Numbered from the stretch's first letter, positions 11,969 to 22,505 are shown. The stretch is 64,000 nucleotides of DNA from Rugalucina vietnamica (GCA_964017185.1 OZ024874.1:34448721-34512720), one strand, 5' to 3'. Notes: a model not told the origin generated them from the letters alone. Numbers and translations are program-made.

Positions 11969-11971
<3 letters not shown>

Positions 11972-12023
<52 letters not shown>
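11972..12023. repeat. (TA)n microsatellite
   Basis: About 26 TA units directly after the right arm of the hairpin. Confidence 0.95.
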
Positions 12024-12028
<5 letters not shown>

Positions 12029-12610
12029 TGGTATCATCTTCAAAGACGTTTGGTATCATCTTCAAAGACGGTAAGGCGCATTACTAACCGTCGAAATGAA
12101 GCCACAATGTCAAATTTTCTTCTCGATTAGACTTTGCAAGCACCTTTCAGAGGAGATTCAATATATATATAGTATATCTGTGGTTTTCATGTACCTATCT
12201 CAGCAAAAAAGATTTCACGATTTTGATATTGCCATTTCGCTGATTGGTCACTGTAGAAAAAAATTTAGCCGAAATGAGCGGGTGACTTGCGTGATTTCAA
12301 ATCCAAGCGGAGACCGGCATTTTTGTCTTTTAAACAGCAAATACATGTATCGTCACTTTTCTACGAAATTCTATAAGCCCATACCCCCAAATACACACCC
12401 TAGCCCTGGCAGCATACAGAAGCTGTCGTGATAGAAAAATACTTGAGCTCGAATTTATCAGGAAAGCTACTCTGTAGAGACCTGTAAAGTTTGTCCAGCT
12501 ACCGTGTAGACACGTGGATTTTGACTATTAAGAAACCGTGTAGACGTAGACTTTTGATACCGCGTAAGAACCATAATACTTTTGATGTCATCATTCTCCA
12601 TTGTTGTTTA
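12024..12610. other. Unassigned stretch, no gene supported
   Basis: It opens with a short tandem duplication of GTTTGGTATCATCTTCAAAG (from about 12027). A 111-codon open frame (12096-12431) shows no recognisable domain and is flanked only by repeats. Confidence 0.4.
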
Positions 12611-13382
12611 TTGATGTCACCAAGAAAGTTTCTTTGCATGTTAAGGTTGATATCCAAGTGATGAAATATAGATTTTTAAAATTTCCCCCTTTTTGGTCAA
12701 AAATGCGTTTTTTACCCAAAAATCGGGGGGAAAAAATGTTTTTGGCTGAAAATGATGTATGATGTTGGTTGGTGAAAAAGCAAATTCAAATCTGATCACT
12801 ACAGCTGCGTTAAGTTATTAACATACCCCTCTGATATTCAGAAATAAATTGACAGCTCTTCATGATTTTGAACAATCTCTCACTGTCAACAAATGGACAA
12901 CTGGATTAATTTGTTTATATATTTTGTTAAGTATGAGTGTAAATATTTACTCTGTATATAAAACTTCCATATGTTGTGATTTTGTTTAGTATTCATGAAA
13001 GAATAACCATTTTTGTGCTAAGGCTGAAAATGTGTTGTCTTTATGAGCACTATTTACAACACCCTGATTTTCATTCAATGTGCATCTTAGAATTTCGTGG
13101 TTAAGCGGTTGTTACAATATAAAATTAAGCACGTCAGTGTTATTTTGCAAGAAAACTAATATCCCACATAGGAAGGTTGTACAACGAAAGCTTGCTAGTG
13201 GATTTCTTCTTGAGGTAAGCATGTCTTAAAGCACTATGGAGTCACCTCTGCCAAAACGTGGGTTGGAATTTCATCATACAGTTTCATGATTTGTTTTCTT
13301 GACACTGAATTTCCGATTTTTGGGTAAAAAAAAACGTATTTTTTACAAAAAAGGGGGGAACTTTAGAAATCTTTATTTTATA

Positions 13383-13516
13383 CTACAGTGAAAACCAATG
13401 TATATCAAAACTTGATAAAATTGGCATTTTCATTGATATGAAATTTCACTGATATCAAATCTCACTGACATCAAAAGTCACCAGTGACTGATATCAGCCT
13501 ATATCTTCACTGTAGA
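13383..13516. mobile_element. Short MITE with CTACAGTGAA ends
   Basis: Terminal inverted repeat CTACAGTGAA / TTCACTGTAG around 114 bp. TA followed by CAGTGAA is the usual look of pogo/Tigger-like (Tc1/mariner supergroup) termini. Nested in the 12.6-14.5 kb element. Confidence 0.55.
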
Positions 13517-14380
13517 TTTTGGATTACTTCTGACGTTTCCATTTACTTGACGTCATTAAATGTGTCTCACCTCAAAAATTCAAAAGCCTATAACTCCGTT
13601 ATTTATGAACGAAAACATAAAGTGTGGGTATTCATTTTCTCAGTTAGAACGTAAGGAACAATGTGGTAGCAAAATTATTTGTGTTTTCAATTTTTTTTGG
13701 AATTTGCATTTTCACCGCCTGCCTTGTGAATTGGAAAATGCCCGTGTATTGTATTAAATAAAAAGAATTTTTTTTTTCGGTAAATACCAAATATAGTTGA
13801 GCCAAGATCTGATAAAAGGGGTCTTATGGCAGAAAAATAAAAAATAAGATATTAATTACATATGAAAGACCAAGTTTCTCTGAGTATTTCCTGAAAATTT
13901 GAAGCGATTATCTTTACAAATAGCAAAGATATGAACATTGCAAAGTGTACAGTTGATGCAATCTAAACATGACATCATAAAACTATTGATGACGTTTGTA
14001 TGTTGATGACGTTAACGTCTTCAAATCACTGTAATTAAAAGGAGGTAAGACTAAAATTTTTGAAATTCTATGTGTTTCTTGAAGTTTAACATCTATACTA
14101 CTGCACAGACTATGCAATAGGTACGAACTTACAAACTGTTTGATAAAACATGCAAAACAAAAGGCGTACCTGGTTTTTAAAATGAGGGTAGTCCTTTTGG
14201 TGCAATGGTTGCCATGGCAACATACATGGTACAAATAACGTCTGACCATAAGAAAAGTATAAAATAAGTATCAGAACATGCCAAATATCTTAAATTTACA
14301 TGATTTTTAAATTTTAATAGCATAAAATGTACTTGAATGCCCGAAGACACCTTTTACCAGATCCGCGCTCATTTCATCTC

Positions 14381-14461
14381 GTGAGTTGAAAACATTAACA
14401 TTTTCACTCGTGCTGCGCACTCGTGAAAATTCTGATGTTTTCAACTCACTCGATGAAATAT
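14381..14461. mobile_element. Hairpin (MITE-like) element
   Basis: An 81-bp inverted repeat: TTTCATCTCGTGAGTTGAAA pairs with TTTCAACTCACTCGATGAAA around TTTTCACTCGTG-CTGCG-CACTCGTGAAAA. Confidence 0.7.
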
Positions 14462-14811
14462 ATTTGGTAGTCACCTCAAAAAAGCAAATATTCTCTATAT
14501 ATTCATCACTTGGATATCAACCTTAACACGCAAAGAAACTTTTTGATGATAAAATGTTTCTTGCAACCAGTGTAAGGGAAAATGTGTACCCCACACACTT
14601 GGTTTTGTGTTAGGGCAAATTTTAGGCGTGCATGTGTTCGGACCCATGTGTTGAAAACATGAAGAAAGAGAATGTTATCAAACTTTCAATTTTCTTTACA
14701 CGGATAAATGTCCTTTACATATATGTAAGAATTGTGTAAATATGTTGGATTTAGCCACCCAGGCAAAATACTGAAAAAGTGATCCTTATCAAACTTTTAG
14801 TAGTATATATA

Positions 14812-15192
14812 AGAACAGAGAACAGTACGATACAGGAAATTATATAAACAAACAGAATAAGCGTATAAAAATCGGTCGTGCCGCGACCGGGAATCTATAA
14901 ACCTTTGACGTCATTTTCGCTAATTTAGCGGCCTATTATTTACCGCCATAGGCGACCTTATCATTTCGATTCTTTTTATAACCTACGGACGGCGGCCATT
15001 TTTATTCTATTTATGTTTGCTTTTTATTTATTTTATTAGATATACACACGCTCTACTGCATCGGGAATAAGTATTTCAAGAAACAGAGAACAGTACGATA
15101 CAGGAAATCACATAAACAAACAGAATTGGCGTAGGACCGCCTATGGCGGTAAATAATAGCCCACTAAATAGCGAAAATGACGTCAAAGGTTT
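14812..15192. repeat. Composite repeat with direct and inverted parts
   Basis: Direct repeat AGAACAGTACGATACAGGAA at about 14817 and 15085, each followed by ATAAACAAACAGAAT. Inverted pair 14897-14953 / 15138-15192 (CCTTTGACGTCATTTTCGC and its complement, plus the CCGCCATAGGCG side). A related fragment lies at 41884-41935. Probably remnants of one non-autonomous element. Confidence 0.6.
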
Positions 15193-15199
15193 ATAAATG

Positions 15200-15930
15200 C
15201 TGAAATAGGCGTACAGGATCGGAAAGGCCGAGGTGGTGCCCGGAATGCTGGAGATATATATAAAGTAGAGAAATAGTTTTATATATATAAGTCAGGTAAG
15301 AGAAATAAGCGGATAGTCTTTCGTTGTACTTTTTTTCTGTAAGCGCTTTCACAGCTTCATGACTGATCTTTAGACATAACAAGAAATGATGACGTTTAAT
15401 TAAACGTAACGTAGAAACCAATCAAAACAAACGTTACGTTTACGTCTTCAGCTAAATATTTTGCCGTATTATAGCACATTGCGTAAAGGCGTTTCCCGCC
15501 GTTGTTATTACGTTAACTTGAGTGCGATAATTTTCTACTGAATTCTTGCGAGCTTTGCATGTATGTACTACTCACAAGAATTCAGCGACTATCGCTGTCC
15601 CAATCTAGGGTCCATCAAATGGAACAAACATGTTTTCTTTAAACAAAATACCCTGTCGTCATCTAAAATAAATGCAATACTTATATTGTGGTATCAGTGA
15701 ACATTCCGGGATTTATGAATAGACTATTTCAAGGGGAACTACCCTAGAAATTAGAAGTATGTCTTTTTCACATACATGTATAAAATGCCGACATGTATTG
15801 CATAAACATGATAAACATACGATTTAGCATATTTTCTGCGTACCTTATTCTGTAATCTTAAAGTGTGCTAAACGGCGACGATAGATATGTGGTCCTTACT
15901 AATTTAGTTAATGTAACCAACTATGCATCT
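15200..15930. other. Intergenic DNA, no gene recognised
   Basis: AT-rich sequence with short open frames and no recognisable domain or repeat structure. Confidence 0.45.
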
Positions 15931-15934
15931 GCCT

Positions 15935-15995
15935 CACTAGTTAGTTTGATTGGTAGGGCGCTCGCATTTGAAGTGACAGAGACCCGGAGTTCATC
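15935..15995 (+). mobile_element. tRNA-headed SINE fragment
   Basis: TTGGTAGGGCGCTCGC resembles a pol III A box; about 30 nt later, GGAGTTCATCGC is a degraded B box. No cloverleaf can be closed, so this is a SINE relic rather than a tRNA gene. Confidence 0.45.
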
Positions 15996-16687
15996 GCTTG
16001 TGACTTTTTGTGGTGACAACAAGAAACTTAAAATTATCAAATCTTACATCAAATGTCACAAGATTGAGACAAGCTTTTATACATTACAGTTTTGATGATG
16101 TCCAGTAACGATGCATAAAGTGTAAGCCGTCTATTATAGCAGAATCAGAGAATAAGCGTCGAAAATAATATTAATATAGTTGAGAATGTACATCGTGCTA
16201 GCAAAATTTGTGTTTTTCGCCCTTGCGTATTTAACTTTAGGTGATGCGTGTATATCATGTCAAGATTTTTATTATGCGAAGAAGTCAAAGTTAAGTCAAA
16301 GTAAGATATTTAATTTACGTGTCACCTAATGTACAAAGCACAATAAAACACATCATATGCATACATGTATATGAAAAGTACTATAAACTACTCTAATTAT
16401 TACCGATCGTTCCAAGTCCATACTTCTGTTAGGGTTCTAAATTATTATTTGATGTTTTGGTGTTATCTATTTTGTGCTGTTTGCACCTTATGTACCTTTT
16501 CGTATTTTAGTTACATGTAAGTTAGGGTAACTGAGTGGCCGCCTGTTGGGAAATAGCTGCTTACTCGGCTAACAATATTTTCCCTTTGTATAAGTACCTT
16601 ATTGTCAATTTCGTTTTTCCCACCTTGGGTTTTAGAGTGGGAATTTATGAATTCCTGATCATTGCCTACTTTTACCTTTCTAAATAG

Positions 16688-17068
16688 ATGAACCCGGGCC
16701 CTAGATTTCAGTGTCGCTTATGTAAAAAATACTGTAAGGCAGCTGATCAGGTAGTAGAATGTGCAGATTGTGAAAAGCGTTTCCACGCATCATATGCCAA
16801 CCTTGGAAAGGAAGAATTGCAAGAATTAGAATCTGGTATTGAGTCTTGGTATTGTTCAAACTGCAAGGCTGAGTGTAGCCTTTGCAGTGGTTTAGTTCTC
16901 GATTGCCACAAAGCAGTTCAGTGTGACAAATGTGATATGTGGGTGCACAATGACTGCTCTTTTCTATCCGATTCACAATATGAAACAATGCAAAACACAA
17001 ACTGTACTTGGATTTGTCCAAAATGTGATTTCTTCAATTTTTCTGACTCTTTTTTGACGAACAGTTAA
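16688..17068 (+). CDS. PHD-finger protein of the CR1-like LINE
   Basis: A 126-residue frame starting MNPGPRFQC. Two zinc-binding halves are visible: CRLC-x6-C at residues ~7-20, VVECADCEKRFH at ~23-34 and WYCSNC at ~54-59, then CSLC-x-CHKAVQCDKCDMWVH at ~63-87 and WICPKC at ~108-113. PHD and PHD-like fingers in front of the endonuclease are known in some CR1/L2-type LINEs and may bind chromatin or nucleic acid. One expected zinc ligand (C after FHAS) is Y here. The frame ends in a stop two nucleotides before the endonuclease frame, so it may originally have been joined to ORF2. It belongs to the transposon, not to a host gene. Confidence 0.75.
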   Translation: MNPGPRFQCRLCKKYCKAADQVVECADCEKRFHASYANLGKEELQELESGIESWYCSNCKAECSLCSGLVLDCHKAVQCDKCDMWVHNDCSFLSDSQYETMQNTNCTWICPKCDFFNFSDSFLTNS

Positions 17069-17070
17069 AC

Positions 17071-17757
17071 TTGGAAAGTGAAAATAGGTTTAATCCACTT
17101 GGAAACAGTGATAAAACTAAGTCCTCAGCACCCTCAACTTTGACAAGCAAAAGCAAGTTTATTGGTGGGTTGAAATGTTTCAGTATAAACATCAACAGCA
17201 TTAGAGGTAAAAAGCTTGAGTTGTTGGCTTTCATTGATCTTCATGAACCTCAGATTGTAGCGATTCTAGAAACAAAGATTGACAGTTCTATTTCAAGTTC
17301 AGAATTGTTTCCGAAAACTTTCCCATATAGTGTACAGGAAGGACAGAACTCTTGATGGTGGTGGTGTCATGTTACTTATTCACAAGGATATCCCACACAT
17401 GCCAATAACAGAATTAGAAAATAAGTCAGAATCAGTTTGGGTAAAAGTATTCGCTAATAAAACCGCACATTTTGTTGCAAGCTGGTATAGGCCACCCCAT
17501 AGTAATGAAAACTTGACACCTTTGGAAGACCTACAGAAATTTGATACTTTGTTCAGAGAGCAGCTTAACAAAATTAGGGATAAACATAAAGGAAATAAAC
17601 CCCCCTCAGTTCATGTTCTAGGGGATTTCAACTTTGGAGATATTGTTTGGCCGGACAGACACAATAAATGTGGGTCACCATTGAGTAGGATTGAAGGTCA
17701 AATTTTGGTTGACATTATTAATGATCATGGATTTGATCAATTAGTCAACTTTAGTTA
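17071..17757 (+). pseudogene. LINE AP-type endonuclease domain, frameshifted
   Basis: The first frame (17071-17340) contains CFSININSIRGKKLELLAF and ILETKID, the start of an endonuclease/exonuclease/phosphatase fold with its catalytic E. After a frameshift near 17340, the second frame gives GGGVMLLIHKDIP, ASWYRPP and VLGDFNFGDIVWP, which includes the catalytic DFN motif. The domain nicks target DNA to prime reverse transcription. It is broken before NTLDL by an inserted leader repeat. Confidence 0.85.
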
Positions 17758-18044
17758 CTGATCGTTCCAAGTCGATACTTCTGTGGTGGTTCTTTTTGTT
17801 TTATGTCTTGGTGTTTAAAAAAATTTTCGTGCTGTTGGCGCCTTATGTATGTTTTCATATTTTTAGTTAAGTTAAGGTAACTGAGTGGCCACCTATTGGG
17901 AAAATAGCTGCTCATTCGGCTTACGATTTGTTTCATGGTATATGTACCTGATTGTTAGTTTGGTTTTTTCCCACCTCGGTTTTTGGAGTGGGAATCTTTT
18001 TCTGATTGCGCCTTTTCCTGATCTTTGCCTACTTGTACCTTTTC
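17758..18044 (+). mobile_element. Leader repeat inserted in the LINE ORF
   Basis: About 287 bp splitting QLVNF from PTRERNTLDL of the endonuclease domain. It starts near TGATCGTTCCAAG and ends CCTACTTGTACCTTTT, and is almost identical to the solo copy at 4286-4612. It is in the same orientation as the host LINE and related to that LINE's own leader. Any target duplication is no more than a few T residues, so the mechanism is unresolved. Junction coordinates are good to about 8 bp. Confidence 0.75.
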
Positions 18045-20271
18045 CCTACCAGAGAAAGAAATACTTTGGACTTGATTATCACTTCTCTTCTCAATCAGTT
18101 TGTAGATATTCACTCCCCAGATTGTCTCAGTGATCATGATATTGTTTCTGGAACGCTGAAGATTGTTATTCCCCCCATTAAGAAACCTCGGAGGAAGGTG
18201 TATCGGTACCAGAAAGGTGATTATGAATCTATGAGGGCAGAAACATTAAAATTTGCAAAAGAAAAGTATTTCAATGGCTACTCGGATACCCGTTCGGTTC
18301 AGGAAAATTTCAGTCTTATTACATCTTTCATTCAGGACTCGGAAGATAAGCATATCCCATCAAAAACAAGTCGCTCTGTCTCTTCTGTCCCATGGATAAC
18401 TCCTGAGATAAGGAGGAAGATTCGCAGGAAAAATATAACTCATGCAAAAGCTAAGAAAACTGGAAGTGCAAAAATTAGATCTAAATTTGAAAACTTAAGC
18501 AGGGAAATCAAAGCTGATATAAGGAAGCAGCATGACCTTTATGTCAATAACTTGGTAGGGGACGTTAAGGCTAATCCCAGGGATTTTATAGGTATATCAA
18601 TAGTCAGAGGAAAGATACCCAAGGCATTCCCCCTTTGAAAAAGAAAAACGGAAGTGGTATTGCTCAATCAGATTTCGAAAAAGCAGAAGAATTTAATGGA
18701 CAGTTCACAGATGTATTCACTAAAACGGTACACACCCAAGTCCCACTTCTGGATAGGTCGGCCCCATTCATGGATGAAATTGTTGTTACAAAGGAAGGAG
18801 TAACAAAACTCCTTAAAGGTCTGAACCCATCTAAAGCCTTAGGACCTGATGAACTCCATCCTAGAGTCCTAAAAGAATTGGCAAAATAATTAGGACCTGT
18901 ATTTGCACATCTCTTCCAACAGTCAATCAATACGGATGAAATCCCCAACGAATGGTCACTTGCTAATATTTGCCCACTTTTCAAGAAAGGTGACAGGTCC
19001 CTTGCTTGTAATTACCGCCCAGTTTCCTTGACTTGTATTCCTTGCAAACTTCTAGAACATATTGTCTGCTCAAATATCATGGGTAATCTTTTGTCGGACA
19101 AACGGAAATGGCATAGTTGTGAAACTCAGTTGATTACAGTAGTAAATGATTGGGCAAAAATATTGGACAAAAAGGGTCAGGTTGACACTTTTATTTTGGA
19201 CTTTGAAAAAGCTTTTGACACATGAACTTCTTAAAAGCAAATGTTTAGTTATGGTATAGGTGGAAAGACATTGGAATGGATAAATGCTTTTTTGTGTTTC
19301 AGGCAACAAAGGGTTGTAGTTAATGGTGTTAAATCTGACTGGGCCCCTGTTGTGTCTGGTTGTGTCTGGTGTCCCTCAGGGCACCGTTCTCGGTCCATTG
19401 TTGTTCTCCTTGTACATAAATGACATACCCGTTGGCATTGACTCTCAAATCAGGCTTTTTGCTAATGACTGTGTTTGTTACCGTGAAATTAGAACAGTAG
19501 AAGATACATTGAAACTTCAGAGAAACTTTAGGGAGCTGGGCCCGAAAATGGGGCATGAGATTTCAACCTGTCAAATGCAACGTGATGCAGCTGACAACTA
19601 AGCGGATAAATAAAATTGAGGACTCGTACACACTCGAGGGAACGGTATTGGAAAATGTTGATAGCATTAAATATCTAGGTGTAACAATTACAAATGACCT
19701 CAAGTGGAATACCCATATCAATAATATCTGTACTAAAGCCAACAGAACACTTGGATTCTTGAGGAGAAACTTATTTTCTTGCCCCCAAAATGTTAAAGAA
19801 GCAGCTTATAAAGGACTGGTGCGCCCAGTCCTGGAATATGGAAGTTCTGTTTGGGATCCTCATACTAAATGCCTCCAGGAGGAATTGGAAAAGGTACAGA
19901 ATCGTGCCGCTAGATTTGTAACTAGGAATTATACTTTTGAGGAAGGTAGTATGACTGGCATTCTTGAACAACTCAAATGGGAATCTCTCAAGAAAAGGAG
20001 GACGGATAATCGACTTATATTACTATACAAAGGTCTGAAGGGTAAAGCCAGAATACCTACAGATGACCTTATCCCAAAGACTAGGCGTTGTAGAAATAGC
20101 CACTCCATGGCATTTCAGCTTCCGTCTGCTAGTATAGAGGCCTATAAATGTAGTTTCTTTCCCCAGATTATCAGGGACTGGAATGACCTCCCTGACTCTC
20201 TGTTTTCTACTGCTGAAATGTCAGATGATTGTGTGTCCAAGTTCGCTTCACTCAAGCGTTCAAGGGACTAA
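18045..20271 (+). pseudogene. LINE ORF2 reverse transcriptase and C-terminus, broken
   Basis: Reading frames in order: FPTRERNTLDLIITS and the linker to 18619; a frameshift; NGQFTDVFTK and NPSKALGPDELHPRVLKELAK to a stop at 18886; IPNEWSLANICPLFKKGD, NYRPVSLTCIPCKLLEH and FILDFEKAFDT (motif A with catalytic D); a frameshift near 19222; VPQGTVLGPLLFSLYIND; then RLFANDCV, where the expected FADD active site reads FAND. The C-terminal frame 19555-20271 runs from KCNVMQLTTKR through SIKYLGVTITNDLKW and QNRAARFV to a stop. Loss of a catalytic Asp plus the frame breaks make it inactive. Confidence 0.85.
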
Positions 20272-20332
20272 TTTCTCCCCCATCCGAACCCCCTGGTGAA
20301 ATAATGTCATTTGGCGTGACACCAGTAAACTA

Positions 20333-20350
20333 TTCAGATTCAGATTCAGA
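20333..20350 (+). repeat. Microsatellite tail of the CR1-like LINE
   Basis: Three ATTCAG units directly after the 3' UTR, as expected for CR1-type elements that end in short tandem units. Confidence 0.7.
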
Positions 20351-20404
20351 GATATAAACACGATATATATTGTACAATTATTGACTTCAAAGAGGTAGAT
20401 ATAT

Positions 20405-21710
20405 AGAGATTATCATATGACAATTTTCATATCGTACCTCGTATCAACCCGAGAATCCCGTATCAGCCCGAGACTCTCGTATCAGCCCGAGGGCTGTGGG
20501 TACGATATGAAAATTGTCATATCGTAATCTTTTTATCATATATTTTAATTCATGACCATTTTTTTTACTTTCTTTGTTTTATTTATTTTATTTTACTTTA
20601 TTTTATTGTATTTTATTTTGTTTATTTTATTTATTTATTTTGACATACCGCCAAAACGTGCAGTAGAACGCATATTATTTCCACATTAGCACAAATCGAA
20701 AATTCATCTCGACATGACAAAATACTGTTGCCTGTGACATAAAACCACAATCCAAACATATCTAAAATGCCTGCGGTACACTACCAAATGAACTCAATAC
20801 AATAGGAGCCGAGTGCTCCGAATATAATTTTATTAGCCAATCATTTGGTGATACGGCTTTTTCTCCCTAGGGATGATATGGGTCACGTGGGTATGTGAGC
20901 CAATCATTTGGTGATATGGCTTTTTCTCCCAAGGGAGTGATATGGGTTTTATCAATTTTTGAACGGATACGGCTTTATAACTTTTTCAAATATTGGTTAT
21001 ATTTAATACATATTTCTCTATATTTCATCACTTGCCATATAATAAAAGGATTTATCATATATTTACTACAAAACATGCTCTTTTTGCATATGCGATACCG
21101 ACAAGAGTTACGTTCACGTATCGCGGCACAGTATCTCGAAAGCCGTATCCGTTCAAAAATTGATAAAACCCATATCACTCCCTTGGGAGAAAAAGCCATA
21201 TCACCAAATGATTGGCTCACATACCCACGTGACCCATATCATCCCTAGGGAGAAAAAGCCGTATCACCAAATGATTGGCTAATAAAATTATATTCGGAGC
21301 ACTCGGCTCCTATTGTATTGAGTTCATTTGGTAGTGTACCGCAGGCATTTTAGATATGTTTGGATTGTGGTTTTATGTCACAGGCAACAGTATTTTGTCA
21401 TGTCGAGATGAATTTTCGATTTGTGCTAATGTGGAAATAATATGCGCTCTACTGCACGTTTTGGCGGTATGTCAAAATAAATAAATAAAATAAACAAAAT
21501 AAAATACAATAAAATAAAGTAAAATAAAATAAATAAAACAAAGAAAGTAAAAAAAATGGTCATGAATTAAAATATATGATAAAAAGATTACGATATGACA
21601 ATTTTCATATCGTACCCACAGCCCTCGGGCTGATACGAGAGTCTCGGGCTGATACGGGATTCTCGGGTTGATACGAGGTACGATATGAAAATTGTCATAT
21701 GATAATCTCT
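20405..21710. mobile_element. Large palindrome with 572-bp arms
   Basis: Arms 20405-20976 and 21139-21710 are collinear without an indel; I noticed one mismatch. The spacer is 162 bp. Each arm also contains a smaller hairpin (20408-20529 and its mirror) and a 65-bp tandem duplication based on AGCCAATCATTTGGTGATA (20834 and 20899). About 70 bp of the spacer (20977-21047) is the reverse complement of the sequence just outside the right arm (21715-21785). No transposase. Recently formed foldback-type element or hairpin-mediated duplication. Confidence 0.85.
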
Positions 21711-21714
21711 ATTT

Positions 21715-22207
21715 ATTATATGGCAAGTGATGAAATATAGAGAAATATGTATTAAATATAACCAATATTTGAAAAAGTTATATTTTCACATGTGAAAATA
21801 TAAAAAATTTATATTTTCACATGTGAAAATATAAGATTTGGAAATACGCAAATTACGATTCCACCGTTTCATTTCTAATTTATACATAACTAAATTTTAT
21901 AATCTATGCTATTGTTGACGCAATGAACGTTCACACACAATAGCGACGTAATGACGTGACGTAATGACGTCATTTAAAATTTTGACGTCATATGCTTTAG
22001 CGCGCAACGTTACAATGACTACATGCAATATAATAAAAAGAAAATTCAAGTTTTTGTCGTGAATATGAGTTTTATTTCATCTCGTGAAGTGAAAAATTAT
22101 ATATTTCATGAGTGCCGAAGGCACTCATAAAACATAAAAAAATTTCACTTCATTCAATGAAATAAAACTCATATTCAAGACAAAAACTTGAATATCCTCT
22201 ATATATC
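21715..22207 (+). mobile_element. ~490-bp dispersed repeat ending in a hairpin (copy 1)
   Basis: Matches 41388-41875 along its length. It starts TATTATATGGCAAGTGATGA, has two copies of the palindrome TTTTCACATGTGAAAA, a cluster of TGACGTCA motifs (21967, 21984) and a terminal ~180-bp hairpin (22024-22205) with loop GTGCCGAAGGCACTC, ending ATCCTCTATATA. Confidence 0.8.
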
Positions 22208-22314
22208 TACCGAAATTGAAGTCCATAACTGTTTTGTTATATGACTTTTCAAGTGTTTTAATGTTTATCTTATAACAAATAAACAAACAAAATCATATCA
22301 GATGTTAAGTATTA

Positions 22315-22505
22315 AAGGCTAGATAATGAGGAACAATTGATTATGCTTGAAAGATAATTTTGTTAGTTCTTAATAAAACATATGTTATGGGTACTCCTAA
22401 GAAACACCATGATGAGGCAATTCCAATGGGTACCAACAACATAGGTTCTTATGACAAATAAACAAAATTATCCCTTAATTATAACCAAATACACCTCATT
22501 ATCTA
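22315..22505. mobile_element. Small MITE-like element
   Basis: The ends CTAGATAATGAGG (22320) and CCTCATTATCTAG (22492) form a 13-bp perfect TIR about 185 bp apart. Confidence 0.55.

Larger units (their letters stand above)
11451..11971. mobile_element. Perfect 521-bp hairpin of inverted Penelope-type 3' ends
   Basis: Arms 11451-11696 and 11726-11971 (246 bp each) are exact reverse complements as far as I can read, around a 29-bp loop built from GGAATTGGAATT-type repeats. Each arm carries a hammerhead motif pointing outward, followed by ~44 nt and then (TA)n, the same order as at 11267. Two identical retroelement 3' ends therefore sit head to head. It could have formed by inverted twin insertion, by template switching in reverse transcription, or as a MITE-like unit that now moves as a whole. 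Confidence 0.85.
12625..14542. mobile_element. TIR element of about 1.9 kb
   Basis: The left end 12625-12665 is the reverse complement of 14502-14542 with one mismatch (landmark GGTTGATATCCAAGTGATGA against TCATCACTTGGATATCAACC). Inside are a poly-G/poly-C-flanked segment repeated in inverted order near 12690 and 13330, a small CAGTGAA-ended MITE and a hairpin. No transposase is seen; non-autonomous, superfamily unknown. Confidence 0.65.
16395..20350 (+). mobile_element. CR1-like LINE, full length but inactivated
   Basis: A complete order can be read: leader (16395-16687), PHD-finger protein, AP-type endonuclease, reverse transcriptase, C-terminal domain, and a short (GATTCA)n tail at 20333-20350 instead of poly(A), as in the CR1/Jockey group. 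It carries at least three frameshifts, a stop at 18886, a 10-bp internal duplication near 19350, an altered RT active site, and a leader repeat inserted in ORF2. It cannot make its proteins. Confidence 0.85.

Noticed and set aside
12096-12431. 111-codon open frame as a host gene
   Set aside because: No domain, low-complexity ends, surrounded by repeats, no sign of conservation.
17750-18056. Leader insertion as a spliceosomal intron (GTTACT...CTACCAG) in the LINE
   Set aside because: Removing it keeps the frame, but would delete the FPT of the conserved FPTR motif before NTLDL, and the same sequence occurs elsewhere as a solo repeat; insertion is the simpler reading.
20895-21248. 117-codon and mirrored 81-codon open frames sharing an N-terminus
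   Set aside because: The shared start comes from the palindrome arms; the rest is AT-rich spacer without a domain.
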